Source: Nitratireductor mangrovi (GTDB lineage Bacteria > Pseudomonadota > Alphaproteobacteria > Rhizobiales > Rhizobiaceae). From it: a stretch of 64,000 nt of DNA. Below, piece after piece: positions 49,891 to 58,737 of the stretch. How positions within the stretch are numbered: the stretch's first letter is position 1; the number at the start of each line of letters is the position of its first letter. The notes beneath the pieces were generated by a model. It was not told where the DNA came from. It did no database searches and was given only the letters and a program-made list of their open reading frames with translations. The stretch covers positions 2,976,001 through 3,040,000 of the forward strand of contig NZ_CP042301.2 of the NCBI RefSeq assembly GCF_007922615.2. Reading direction: 5' to 3'. The translations under genes were made by a program, and so were the position numbers.

Positions 49891-50762
49891 GCCTTCTTCC
49901 GGGCGGGTTTCTTGGCCGTCGACTTCGTCGCTGCCTTGCCGGCGGATTTCGACGCGGCTTCGCCCTTGGATTTGCTCTTGGCCGGCGGCTTCTGCTGCGA
50001 CAGGCTCGCCTTCAAGGCATCCATCAGATTGACCACGTTGCCGCGCTCCGGCGCGGCCGCCACGATCGGCTTGTGGCCCTTCAGCTTCTCCTTGATCATG
50101 TCCATCAGCGCGATCTCGTAGCGATCCTCATAGTCCTTGGGATCGAACTCCGTCGACCGCTGCTCGATCAGCTGCTCGGCCAGAGCCAGCATTTCCTTGT
50201 CGGGTTCGCCGACGGGGATGTTGCCGAAATATTCGGCAGTTCCCCGCACCTCGTTGGGATTGCGCAGCGTGCACACGAACATGCCGGTCTCGCGCGGTGA
50301 GATGGTGATGACGCGCTCGCGGCTCGACAACACCAGCCGCGCGATCGCCAGCTTTCCGGACTTCCTGAGCGCCTCGCGCAACACGACGAAGGTCTCTTCC
50401 GCCATGGCCCCGTCTGGCGCCAGATAATAGGGCGTGTCGAGATAGATCGTGTCGACCGACTCCTCATCGACGAACGCTTCGATATTCATCGTGTGGTTGG
50501 ACTCGATCTTTACCGCATCGAGATCGGACGGCTCGATAATGACGTACTGGTTGTCCTCATATTCATAGCCCTTCACGAGATCGCTGCGCTCAACGAGGCC
50601 AAGTTCCGGGTCCACCGGCTTCATGTTGATCCGGTTATGCGTGTCCTTGTGGAGCTGGTTGAAGGTGATGCGGTCTTTGGAGCTTGTCGCCGGGTAGAGC
50701 CGCACCGGGCAGCTCACAAGGCTCAGTTTCAGATAACCCTTCCAACTGGCTCTTGGCGCCAT
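49887..50762 (-). CDS. ku: Ku DNA end-binding protein
   Basis: A 291-residue bacterial Ku homodimer subunit: WKGYLKLSLVSCPVRLYPAT, HNRINMKPVDP, VKGYEYEDNQYVIIEPSDL, IYLDTPYYLAPDG, RETGMFVCTLRNPNEVR. The Lys/Ala-rich tail (after about 255) is typical of the DNA-binding, ligase-recruiting extension. It binds broken DNA ends and brings in LigD, encoded 23 bases upstream. GGAG precedes the ATG. Confidence 0.93.
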   Translation of the reverse strand: MAPRASWKGYLKLSLVSCPVRLYPATSSKDRITFNQLHKDTHNRINMKPVDPELGLVERSDLVKGYEYEDNQYVIIEPSDLDAVKIESNHTMNIEAFVDEESVDTIYLDTPYYLAPDGAMAEETFVVLREALRKSGKLAIARLVLSSRERVITISPRETGMFVCTLRNPNEVRGTAEYFGNIPVGEPDKEMLALAEQLIEQRSTEFDPKDYEDRYEIALMDMIKEKLKGHKPIVAAAPERGNVVNLMDALKASLSQQKPPAKSKSKGEAASKSAGKAATKSTAKKPARKKA

Positions 50763-50785
50763 GACCGTCTCCTACGCAAACGCGA

Positions 50786-53239
50786 CTACGCCCCAGCATT
50801 CGACGGGGGCGGCATTTCCCGGGCGAAATCCGAGATATCGGCCCAAGGATCGCCTGAACTGGTTAACAACCCCGGAAGCGAAGAATAGTTCAAATCCTCT
50901 GGGGCGTCGATGGATTCCAGATCGCTCCAAGAGAGCGGTGTGGAGGCCGGCAGGTTGGTTCTCGCCCGAAGCGAGTAGGGCGCCACGGCCGTCGCGCCGC
51001 GCGCGTTGCGGTGAAAGTCGACGAAGATGCGATTGCGGCGCTTGTCCTTCGCCATATTGGTCGTGAAGGTGTCAGGGGCAGTCGCCGCGATCGCAGCCGC
51101 GATGCCACCGGAGCGCTGATGCAGCTGCTTCCAGCTGAGCTTCGCCTTCACCGGCACCGTGATGTGCAGGCCCTTGCCGCCCGACGTCTTGACGAAGGGC
51201 GCAAGCCCCATCGCCTCCAGTTCGCCCTTGATGTGGACCGCGGCTTCGACCATCTCGCGCCATTCCACGCCCTCGCCTGGATCCAGGTCGAAGACCATGC
51301 GGTCGGCCTTCTCCAGTCGCTTGGCCGTCGTGCCCCAGATATGGAACTCGACTACGCCGAACTGCGCCAACGCCAGATAACCCTTCACTCCTTCGACGGA
51401 CAGGTAGGACTTGGTCTCACCGTCCGAATTGGTCGACTGGAATGTCGCCACTGAACTCGGCATGCCGGAGAAGGCGTGGCGCTGAAAAAAGCAGTCTTGC
51501 GGCTTGCCGGTCGGGCAGCGCACCAGCGACACCGGCCGGCCGAGGATATGCGGCAGCATGAAGTCGCCGACAAGTGCGTAATAGACCGCGATATCGAGCT
51601 TGGTCGGGCCCGACTTGCCAAAAAGGCGCCGGGTCGGGTTGGTGACCCAGATCGAGGCAAGGTCGGCGTCGGTGATCAGCCTCTCGCGCGGCTCGGCTTT
51701 CGTCCCGGAAAGCTCGGCCTCGCGCAACCCCTTGTAGACGGCGTGGCGCAGCATGTTGTCGGCGGTGCGGTTGGCGTAGTGGATATGCGCGGTCAGCACC
51801 GGCCGCACCGCGATTACATCCTTCGGAGCTCCGTCAAGGTTCGCGGCGCCGTCGCTCAGCGGTTCCAGCCTGTTCAGGAGATCGGCGAGCGCGGCCGCAT
51901 CGAAGCCGGAGCCGACCTTGCCACGATATTGCAGTTCGCCATTTTCCCATTCGCCGAGTGCCAGTGCCGCAAGGCCCTCGGCGGCTTCCGACACGGTGTA
52001 GCCGGCAATCACGAAATCACCCGACTGCAGCGCCTTCACCTTCAGCCAGGAGCGGGTGCGCTCTTCCCGGTAGGGTGCCCGCGCATCCTTGGAGATGATG
52101 CCTTCCAGCCCGAGCTCAGATGCCTGATCGAAGAGGGCCGCGCCGTCGCCGGCGACATGGTCGCTGAACTGGATCGGCGATCGAGCCGAAACCTGCCCGG
52201 CGAGCAGGCGTGACAGCAAATCCTTGCGCTTGACGAGCGATACCTTGCGCAGGTCCCAGCCGTCGAGGTGGATCAGGTCGAAGGCATAGAAGACGAGCCT
52301 GTTGCCGGCGCCGTCGGAAAGCGCCTGCTGCAGCAGGGAAAAGCGGCTGACGCCCCTGTCGTCGAGCGCCACGATCTCGCCGTCGATGACAGCCTCCTTG
52401 CAGGGCAGGCCGGCAAAGGCCTGCCCGACGTCGCCGTAGCGTTTGGTCCAGTCGAGCCCCTTGCGGGTCATGAGCCGGGCCTTGCCCTCGTCGACGAGGG
52501 CGATCGTACGGTAGCCGTCGAACTTGATCTCGTGCAGCCAGTCCTTGTCCGACGGTGGCCGCTCGGCGGGCGTCGCCAACTGCGGAGAGACTCGTTCCGG
52601 CATGGCGGATCGGACGGCACCCGACAGCCGCCCCGGCACGAGCTTGGGCGGCTTCGCCGGCAATCGTTCCGGCGCCACCAGGTCTTCGATGCGGCGTCCG
52701 CTTTTGACGCTCTCCGGCCGTGCCTCGATAATGTCCAACTCGCGGTCGGCGGCCCGGTCGCGCTCCTTGAAAAGCAGCCAGTTCTTCTTGGCCCCCTCGC
52801 CCGGCTTGGGCTTCAGCCGGGTCAGCATCCAGCCGCCATTGAGCTTTGCCCCGGCAAGACGGAACTTGAAGGCGCCGGCGGCGAGGCTTTTCTCCGCATC
52901 ATCCATCGGCGCCCAGACGCCGGTGTCCCAGACGATCATCGGACCGCCGCCATACTCGCCCTCGGGGATGACCCCCTCGAAATCGATATATTCGAGCGGG
53001 TGGTCTTCGGTCTCGACCGCCAGTCGCTTGTCATCAGGGTTGAGCGATGGCCCTTTCGGCACCGCCCAGCTTTTCAGCACGCCATCAAGTTCAAGACGAA
53101 GATCATAATGGTCCGCGCTGGCCGAATGCTTGTGCATGACGAAGCGGTTGCCGGAGGCAGCGGTCTCCTGGCCTTCCGGCTCGCCGGTTCTGGAAAAATC
53201 GCGCTTGCGCTGATAGTCGCCGAGCTTCTGTGTCGCCAT
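50786..53239 (-). CDS. ligD: multifunctional DNA ligase D
   Basis: An 817-residue protein in the order 3'-phosphoesterase, ligase, polymerase. The phosphoesterase domain (about 1-180) has HKHSASADHYDLRLELDG. The ATP-dependent ligase domain (about 215-510) has nucleophile Lys near 239 (HEIKFDGYR) and GIISKDARAPY. The polymerase/primase domain (about 530-790) has DRMVFDLDPGEGVEW metal site and SGGKGLHITVPV. The order matches Pseudomonas-type LigD. It repairs double-strand breaks with Ku. First gene of the operon. Confidence 0.93.
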   Translation of the reverse strand: MATQKLGDYQRKRDFSRTGEPEGQETAASGNRFVMHKHSASADHYDLRLELDGVLKSWAVPKGPSLNPDDKRLAVETEDHPLEYIDFEGVIPEGEYGGGPMIVWDTGVWAPMDDAEKSLAAGAFKFRLAGAKLNGGWMLTRLKPKPGEGAKKNWLLFKERDRAADRELDIIEARPESVKSGRRIEDLVAPERLPAKPPKLVPGRLSGAVRSAMPERVSPQLATPAERPPSDKDWLHEIKFDGYRTIALVDEGKARLMTRKGLDWTKRYGDVGQAFAGLPCKEAVIDGEIVALDDRGVSRFSLLQQALSDGAGNRLVFYAFDLIHLDGWDLRKVSLVKRKDLLSRLLAGQVSARSPIQFSDHVAGDGAALFDQASELGLEGIISKDARAPYREERTRSWLKVKALQSGDFVIAGYTVSEAAEGLAALALGEWENGELQYRGKVGSGFDAAALADLLNRLEPLSDGAANLDGAPKDVIAVRPVLTAHIHYANRTADNMLRHAVYKGLREAELSGTKAEPRERLITDADLASIWVTNPTRRLFGKSGPTKLDIAVYYALVGDFMLPHILGRPVSLVRCPTGKPQDCFFQRHAFSGMPSSVATFQSTNSDGETKSYLSVEGVKGYLALAQFGVVEFHIWGTTAKRLEKADRMVFDLDPGEGVEWREMVEAAVHIKGELEAMGLAPFVKTSGGKGLHITVPVKAKLSWKQLHQRSGGIAAAIAATAPDTFTTNMAKDKRRNRIFVDFHRNARGATAVAPYSLRARTNLPASTPLSWSDLESIDAPEDLNYSSLPGLLTSSGDPWADISDFAREMPPPSNAGA

Positions 53240-53303
53240 CGCCGCAGTATCGACAGCCGGCCTTCACTGGCAAGAGCATGGGGGACCGGTGGTGAAATTG
53301 CAG

Positions 53304-54476
53304 TCACAGGGTGCCCGAAACTGCGTCCTCCAGCAGCGAACGCGCCAATTCCCTGGTGAGCTTGACCGGGTTGCCGCCGGCGGTCGGGTCGACGATCGCC
53401 ATCTCGGCGATCAGGTCCTTGCGCGCCTCGTTCATGTCGAGCCCCTGGATCAGCCCACCGAGCGCATGCGGGATCTTGAGCTCTTGCCGAAGCGCTAGGA
53501 TTCTCGTCGCGAAACCGTCGAAGCCTCCTGCGATGCCGCAATAGGCGGCAAGTCGCTCGATACGATCTGCGATTGCGTTCCGGTTCGCCGCAAGGACGTA
53601 AGGCATGAACACCGCGTTGGTCATGCCGTGATGGGTGTCGTAGAGCGCGCCGATCGGGTGCGACAGCGAATGGATCGCGCCGAGCCCCTTCTGGAAAGCG
53701 GTGGCGCCCATCGCCGCCGCCGACATCATGCTGGCCCGTGCTCCAATATCCTTGCCGTCGGCAAACGCTTTCGGCAGGTTCTCCAGCACCAGCCGCACGC
53801 CCTCGGCGGCGATGCCGTCGGCCATCGGGTGATAGCCCGGGGCGCAATAGGCCTCAAGACAATGGGCGAGCGCGTCCATGCCGGTGCCCGCCGTGATGAA
53901 GGGCGGCATCCCGACCGTCAGTTCCGGATCAGCGATGACCACCGCCGGCAGCATCTTCGGGTGGAAGATCACCTTCTTGGTGTGGGTCGCCTCGTTGGTG
54001 AGCACGCCGGCGCGCCCGACCTCGGAGCCGGTGCCTGCCGTTGTCGGTACCGCGACGATCGGCGCGATCGCCGTCGCGTCGGCGCGCGTCCACCAGTCGC
54101 CGATATCCTCGAAATCCCAGACCGGCCGCGTCTGCCGGGCCTGAAAGGCGATCAGCTTGCCGAGATCGAGCGCGGAACCGCCGCCGAAGGCGATGACGCC
54201 GTCATGTCCGCCCTTGCGAAACATGTCGACGCCGGAGGCCAGGTTCGATTCCACCGGGTTCGGCTTCACCTCGGCAAAAACGCCATGCGCAATGCCGGCC
54301 TTGTCGAGGATCGCCAACGTGTCGGCGACCACCGGCAGCTTCGCCAATCCCGGATCGGTGACGAAAAGCGGCTTGCCGATCCCGGCTATGGCGAGCGCAT
54401 CTGGCAACTCGGCGATGCGGCCGCAGCCGAAGCGGACGGCGGTGGGAATGCTCCAGTTAGCGGTCGGCGTGGTCAT
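53304..54476 (-). CDS. iron-containing alcohol dehydrogenase
   Basis: A 390-residue group III alcohol dehydrogenase: GVIAFGGGSALDLGKLIAF, PTTAGTGSEVGRAGVLTN, and iron ligands in GTGMDALAHCLEAYCAPGYH, HSLSHPIGALYDTHHGMTNA. It oxidises an alcohol or reduces an aldehyde with NAD(P). The start at 54476 is the family start; a longer frame runs into an intergenic repeat. Next to an aldehyde dehydrogenase and PuuA-like synthetase, it may act on a gamma-glutamyl alcohol intermediate. Confidence 0.88.
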   Translation of the reverse strand: MTTPTANWSIPTAVRFGCGRIAELPDALAIAGIGKPLFVTDPGLAKLPVVADTLAILDKAGIAHGVFAEVKPNPVESNLASGVDMFRKGGHDGVIAFGGGSALDLGKLIAFQARQTRPVWDFEDIGDWWTRADATAIAPIVAVPTTAGTGSEVGRAGVLTNEATHTKKVIFHPKMLPAVVIADPELTVGMPPFITAGTGMDALAHCLEAYCAPGYHPMADGIAAEGVRLVLENLPKAFADGKDIGARASMMSAAAMGATAFQKGLGAIHSLSHPIGALYDTHHGMTNAVFMPYVLAANRNAIADRIERLAAYCGIAGGFDGFATRILALRQELKIPHALGGLIQGLDMNEARKDLIAEMAIVDPTAGGNPVKLTRELARSLLEDAVSGTL

Positions 54477-54500
54477 GATCGAGATTCCGATTGCGGGACG

Positions 54501-54556
54501 CCCCCTCACCCGATTTGCTTTCGCAAACCACCCTCTCCCCATCGGGAGAGGAGGAC
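54501..54556. repeat. intergenic palindromic repeat
   Basis: Between the ADH and ALDH genes: CTCACCC, then a small hairpin (TTGCTTTCGCAA) and a larger one (CTCTCCCCATCGGGAGAG). It resembles the dispersed intergenic mosaic repeats of rhizobia. Copy number cannot be judged from one window. Confidence 0.55.
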
Positions 54557-54643
54557 GTCAGCGTTGAGGCCGCCCCTTCCCTGCAGCGGGAAGACGATGC
54601 CCCGAAGGTCCGGACGAGGGGGTTCGGTCCTCATCCGCAAAGG

Positions 54644-56029
54644 TCAGACTGCCTGCCGCAGGTGATAGCTCTTCGGCCGGGTCAGGTTCTCGTAGCCGAC
54701 GACCGACATCGCGCCGCCCTTGCCGGTATCCTTGACGCCGGTCCAGACCAGCCCCGGATCGACATAGTCGCAGCGGTTCATGAACACCGTTCCGGTCTCG
54801 ACCCGATCGCCGATCGCGGCTGCATGATCGGCATCGGCCGTCCAGATCGAAGCCGTCAGCCCGTAGGGGCTGTCGTTCATCAGCGCAATCGCCTCCTCGT
54901 CGTTCCTGACCTTCATGATGCCTACGATCGGGCCGAAGCTCTCCTCGCGCATGACGCTCATCTGGTGATCGACATTGGTCAGCACTTCGGGCGCCAGATA
55001 GGGCGAGCCTTCAAGGTCTCGATCCACCTTCATGCCGATATGCGCCGTCGCGCCCTTGCGCAACGCCTCCGCCCTCTGCTCGCGCACGAAATCGGCAAAA
55101 CGCGGCTGCGCCATTGGCCCCATCGTCGTCGCTTCGTCGAGCGGGCTGCCGACGACATAGTTCTTCGTCTCGGCGACGAAGCCCTCGACGAAATCGTCAT
55201 AGACGTCCTCGTGCACGTAGACACGCTCGATGCCGCAGCAGCACTGGCCGGTATTGTAGAAGGCGCCGTCAACGAGATTGGCCACCGCGTGGTCGAGTTT
55301 GACGTCGGGCAGCACGTAGGCCGGATCCTTGCCGCCCAGTTCAAGACCAAGCGTGGTGAAGGTGCCGGCGGCAGCCTTTTCAATCGCGCGTCCACCTCCG
55401 ACCGAGCCAGTGAAGTTGCAATGGTCGACCTTGCCCGAACCGAGCAGCTTCTCCGTCTGGCCATGGCTCATGACCAGGTTCTGGAACAGCCCCTTTGGCA
55501 GACCGGCCTTGTCGAAGGCAGCCTGGAAACGCTCGCCGACCAGCAACGTCTGCGCTGCATGCTTCAAGAGTACAGCATTGCCGGCCATAAGGGCGGGTAC
55601 AATCGAGTTGACCGCGGTCAGATACGGGTAGTTCCATGGCGCGATCGTGAACACCACGCCGAGCGGCTCTCGTTTCAGGTAGCGGCGGAAGCCGGGTTTC
55701 TCGTCCGGCGGAACGAACGGCCTCAACGCGCTTTCGGCGAGGTCGACCATATAGCGGGTGCGCTCCTCGACCCCGCCCTTCTCGCCGCCGAAACGCACCG
55801 GCCGGCCCATCTGCCAGGCGAGTTCCGGCACGATCTCGTCGTTCTTGGCAAGAAGCGCGTCGAGGAAGCCAAGCAGATATTTCCCGCGTTCGCCGAGCGG
55901 CGTTTGCGCCCAGTCCAGCTGCGCGGCGCGCGCCCGTTCGACCGCTGCATTGATTTGCTGCTCAGAGGCGACGGGCCGCTCCGCATAAACCGAACCGTCG
56001 ACAGGTGATTTCAGCTTCACGGTTTCCAA
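54644..56029 (-). CDS. aldehyde dehydrogenase
   Basis: A 461-residue NAD(P)-dependent aldehyde dehydrogenase: PWNYPYLTAVNSIVPALMAG, catalytic Glu in LGLELGGKDP, catalytic Cys in NTGQCCCGIERV, and EESFGPIVGIMKV. There is no well-placed ATG. A TTG at 56029 behind AGGGAGA gives the usual start (METVKLKSPVDG-like); GTG 56020 is the alternative. In the cluster it would oxidise the aldehyde formed by the iron alcohol dehydrogenase or an amine oxidase. A 58-base gap separates it from the glutamine-synthetase-like gene upstream. Confidence 0.88.
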   Translation of the reverse strand: METVKLKSPVDGSVYAERPVASEQQINAAVERARAAQLDWAQTPLGERGKYLLGFLDALLAKNDEIVPELAWQMGRPVRFGGEKGGVEERTRYMVDLAESALRPFVPPDEKPGFRRYLKREPLGVVFTIAPWNYPYLTAVNSIVPALMAGNAVLLKHAAQTLLVGERFQAAFDKAGLPKGLFQNLVMSHGQTEKLLGSGKVDHCNFTGSVGGGRAIEKAAAGTFTTLGLELGGKDPAYVLPDVKLDHAVANLVDGAFYNTGQCCCGIERVYVHEDVYDDFVEGFVAETKNYVVGSPLDEATTMGPMAQPRFADFVREQRAEALRKGATAHIGMKVDRDLEGSPYLAPEVLTNVDHQMSVMREESFGPIVGIMKVRNDEEAIALMNDSPYGLTASIWTADADHAAAIGDRVETGTVFMNRCDYVDPGLVWTGVKDTGKGGAMSVVGYENLTRPKSYHLRQAV

Positions 56030-56087
56030 GGGTGTCTCCCTGAAGGTTGTGCGCAAGCACCCTTCGCTGCGAAGGGCGCATAGTCGT

Positions 56088-57458
56088 TCAGTATCTCTCA
56101 AAGCCCCTGTGCAGTTCCCAGTCGGTCACCCGCCGATCATATTCGAACTGCTCCCATTTGGCGGTATGCAGATAGTGCTCGACCACCTCCTCGCCGAGCG
56201 CGGTCTTCAGCATCTGCGACTTCGCCATCGCCTCGGTCGCCTCGCGCAGCGTCTTGGGGATCTCCTTGAGCCGCGCGCCGTGGTAGGCGTCGCCTTCGAA
56301 CGGCTTGTCCAGTTCGAGCTTCTCGTCAATACCGGCAAGGCCTGCTGCGATCAGCGCGGCAAAGGCAAGATGCGGGTTGAGATCGGCACCGCCGACCCGG
56401 CATTCGATCCGGATACCCTTCGTACCTTCCCCACACAGCCGGAAGCCTGCGGTACGGTTGTCGCGGCTCCACACGATCTTGGTCGGCGCGAAGGTGCCGA
56501 CCTGGAAGCGTTTGTAGGAATTGACGTAGGGCGCGAGAAACCAAGTGAACTCGCGCGCATATTTGAGCTGCCCGGCCACCCAGGAGCGCATCAGCGGCGT
56601 CATCGAATATTCGCCCGCCTTGTCATGGAAGAGAGGGGTCTTGCCGTCCGCGCTCCACAGCGAGTTGTGGATGTGGCAGGAATTACCGGCGAGTCCGTAA
56701 TCATATTTTGCCATGAAGGTCACGGCTTTGCCGAGGCTGTTGGCGATGTCCTTGCAGCCGGTCTTCAGCACCACGTGCCGGTCGGCCATCTCCAGCGCCT
56801 CCGCGTATCGCACATTGATTTCCTCCTGGCCCGGCCCCCACTCGCCCTTGGAGTTTTCCACCGGGATCCCGGCGCCCGCGATCCCGTTGCGGATCGCGCG
56901 CATCACCCCTTCCTCCTTGGTGGTGAGGTGGATGACGTAATCCTCGATGTAGGGCGAGGCGGTGTCGAGGCCTTGCCAGCGCTTGCCGCGTGCGGAGTCG
57001 TAGGTCTCCTCGAAAAGATAGAATTCGAGCTCGGAGGCGAAATAGGCGAGCCAGCCGCGCTCCTTCAGCCGCTCGACCTGTGCCTTCAGGATCGCTCGCG
57101 GCGAATGCGGCAGGTCGGCATGGGTCGCGTGATCTTGGATGTCGCACAGGACGAGTGCGGTCTTTTCCAGCCACGGCAGCCGGCGGATCGTCGAAAGGTC
57201 CGGCTTCATGACGAAGTCGCCATAACCCTTGGTCCAGCTTGCCGCCTTGTAGCCCGGCACGGGCTCCATATCGATGTCGTTGGCAAGCAGGTAGTTGCAG
57301 CCATGCGTCTCGTCATGCGCGGATTCGACGAAATAGGTGCCGATGAAGCGCTTGCCGATCAGCCGCCCCTGCATGTCGACAGCGCTCGCCAGCACCGTGT
57401 CGATCTCGCCGGCGGCGACCGCCTTCTTCAGTTCCGCGAAAGTCAGGTTTCCGGGCAT
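56088..57458 (-). CDS. glutamine synthetase family protein, PuuA-like
   Basis: A 456-residue protein with the GS catalytic fold: LAYFASELEFYLFEETYD, EWGPGQEEINVRYAEALEMA, NSCHIHNSLWSADG, ECRVGGADLNPHLAFAALIA. The sequence is closer to gamma-glutamylamide synthetases (PuuA, IpuC type) than to GlnA: GlnA's adenylylation-site region is absent. It would join glutamate to an amine with ATP. The start at 57458 follows GGAG. The TRAP substrate-binding gene precedes it by 106 bases. Confidence 0.85.
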   Translation of the reverse strand: MPGNLTFAELKKAVAAGEIDTVLASAVDMQGRLIGKRFIGTYFVESAHDETHGCNYLLANDIDMEPVPGYKAASWTKGYGDFVMKPDLSTIRRLPWLEKTALVLCDIQDHATHADLPHSPRAILKAQVERLKERGWLAYFASELEFYLFEETYDSARGKRWQGLDTASPYIEDYVIHLTTKEEGVMRAIRNGIAGAGIPVENSKGEWGPGQEEINVRYAEALEMADRHVVLKTGCKDIANSLGKAVTFMAKYDYGLAGNSCHIHNSLWSADGKTPLFHDKAGEYSMTPLMRSWVAGQLKYAREFTWFLAPYVNSYKRFQVGTFAPTKIVWSRDNRTAGFRLCGEGTKGIRIECRVGGADLNPHLAFAALIAAGLAGIDEKLELDKPFEGDAYHGARLKEIPKTLREATEAMAKSQMLKTALGEEVVEHYLHTAKWEQFEYDRRVTDWELHRGFERY

Positions 57459-57564
57459 TTGAAACTCCGCCGAACCAGCCGGCAACATGGTGTCTGATAT
57501 CTACCCGGCCAGCAACGCCGGCAGGAGGTTCCGGCCGGGCGCGGTTGCCCGGCCGGCGGGTTCA

Positions 57565-58617
57565 TCACGCGTAGCGGTAGGGCGGACCGGCCTTGCGCAT
57601 CGTGTCGCGATAATTCTTCAGGATTTGCACGACGCGGGCGCTGCGCTCACTTTCGCCCGCGATTTCTTCCCACAGCTTCTCGGCCGCATCCTCGACCTGC
57701 TTCCACTCCGCCTCCGGAATGGTCGTCAGCTCGAGTTTCGTTCCCTCGGTCCGGAGCTTGGCCTCGCCGCCCCAATACCAGTGCTGGCGGTAATAATGCG
57801 AGGAATCCATGCACAGCCGGAACAGGGTCTGCAGCCGCTCGGGAATGGCGTTCCAGCGCTCGGTGTTGGCGAAGAACGAGCCAATCCAGGCCCCGGTGAT
57901 GTTGTTGGTCAGGAAATAGTTGGTCACGTCTGCCCAGCCCACCGTGTAGTCCTCGGTGATGCCCGACCAGGCCATGCCGTCGAGTTCGCCGGTCTGAACC
58001 GCCACCTCGGCATCCTCATACGGGATATTGACCGGCACGACACCGAACTGGCTCAGGAACCGGCCCGCGGTCGGGAAGGTGTAGACCCTGAGGCCCTTGA
58101 GGTCTTCCAGGCTGCGAATTGGCTTGGTCGTATTGAAGTGACACGGATCCCAGGAACCGGCGCTCAGCCAGGTAACGTTCTCGACCTCCGAATAGGCCTC
58201 TTCCCAGATTTCCTTGAGCCCGTACTGATTAAACAGCACCGGGACATCGAGCGAATAGCGCGTCGCCGACGGAAAGTAGCCGCCGAAGACGGAAACGTCG
58301 ACAGGCGCGGCCATCGAATCCTCGTCGCTCTGCACCGCGTCGATGGTCCCGGCCTGCATGGCCCGGAAGAGCTCGCCGGTCGGCACGATCTGGTCGGCCG
58401 TGTAGAGCTCGATCACCATTTCGCCGTCGGCTACCTTGTTGAAGGCGTCGATCGCCGGCTTGATGACATGTTCCGCGAGCGCCACGCCGGCATAGGTCTG
58501 CATCCGCCAGCGGATCGGGCTCTGCGCACGCACATAAGGCGTCGCAAGCGCTGATGTGCCGGCAGCGGTTACACCGGCGAGGCCGGCCTTCTTGATGAAT
58601 TGGCGTCTGTTCTGCAT
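57565..58617 (-). CDS. TRAP substrate-binding protein (DctP type, Tat/Sec exported)
   Basis: A 350-residue periplasmic protein with an RR-containing signal (MQNRRQFIKKAGLAGVTAAG) and the TRAP features AIDAFNKVADGEMVIELYTA, LEDLKGLRVYTFPTAGRFLS (substrate Arg) and VAVQTGELDGMAWSG. GAGGAA lies upstream of the ATG. The ligand is unknown; the cluster suggests an amine, amino alcohol or carboxylate. Confidence 0.9.
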   Translation of the reverse strand: MQNRRQFIKKAGLAGVTAAGTSALATPYVRAQSPIRWRMQTYAGVALAEHVIKPAIDAFNKVADGEMVIELYTADQIVPTGELFRAMQAGTIDAVQSDEDSMAAPVDVSVFGGYFPSATRYSLDVPVLFNQYGLKEIWEEAYSEVENVTWLSAGSWDPCHFNTTKPIRSLEDLKGLRVYTFPTAGRFLSQFGVVPVNIPYEDAEVAVQTGELDGMAWSGITEDYTVGWADVTNYFLTNNITGAWIGSFFANTERWNAIPERLQTLFRLCMDSSHYYRQHWYWGGEAKLRTEGTKLELTTIPEAEWKQVEDAAEKLWEEIAGESERSARVVQILKNYRDTMRKAGPPYRYA

Positions 58618-58737
58618 CGTCTGTTCCTCTCTTCTCTTCGTTCACCCTCTTCTCGCCGCCCCTCAGGGCCGGCATTCGCGGCGCAGCGCCCGCCTCACCT
58701 CCTTTCGCAATCTGCGCTCCTCATCATGTTCCTTCGA

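Noticed and set aside
52268..53359. 363-residue plus-strand frame opposite ligD
   Set aside because: Antisense to the phosphoesterase and ligase domains of LigD; no motif support.
54491..56008. 505-residue plus-strand frame opposite the aldehyde dehydrogenase gene
   Set aside because: Antisense to a conserved enzyme with all catalytic residues; no family motifs in the shadow frame.
56049..57497. 482-residue plus-strand frame opposite the glutamine-synthetase-like gene
   Set aside because: Same reason: shadow of a recognised gene on the other strand.
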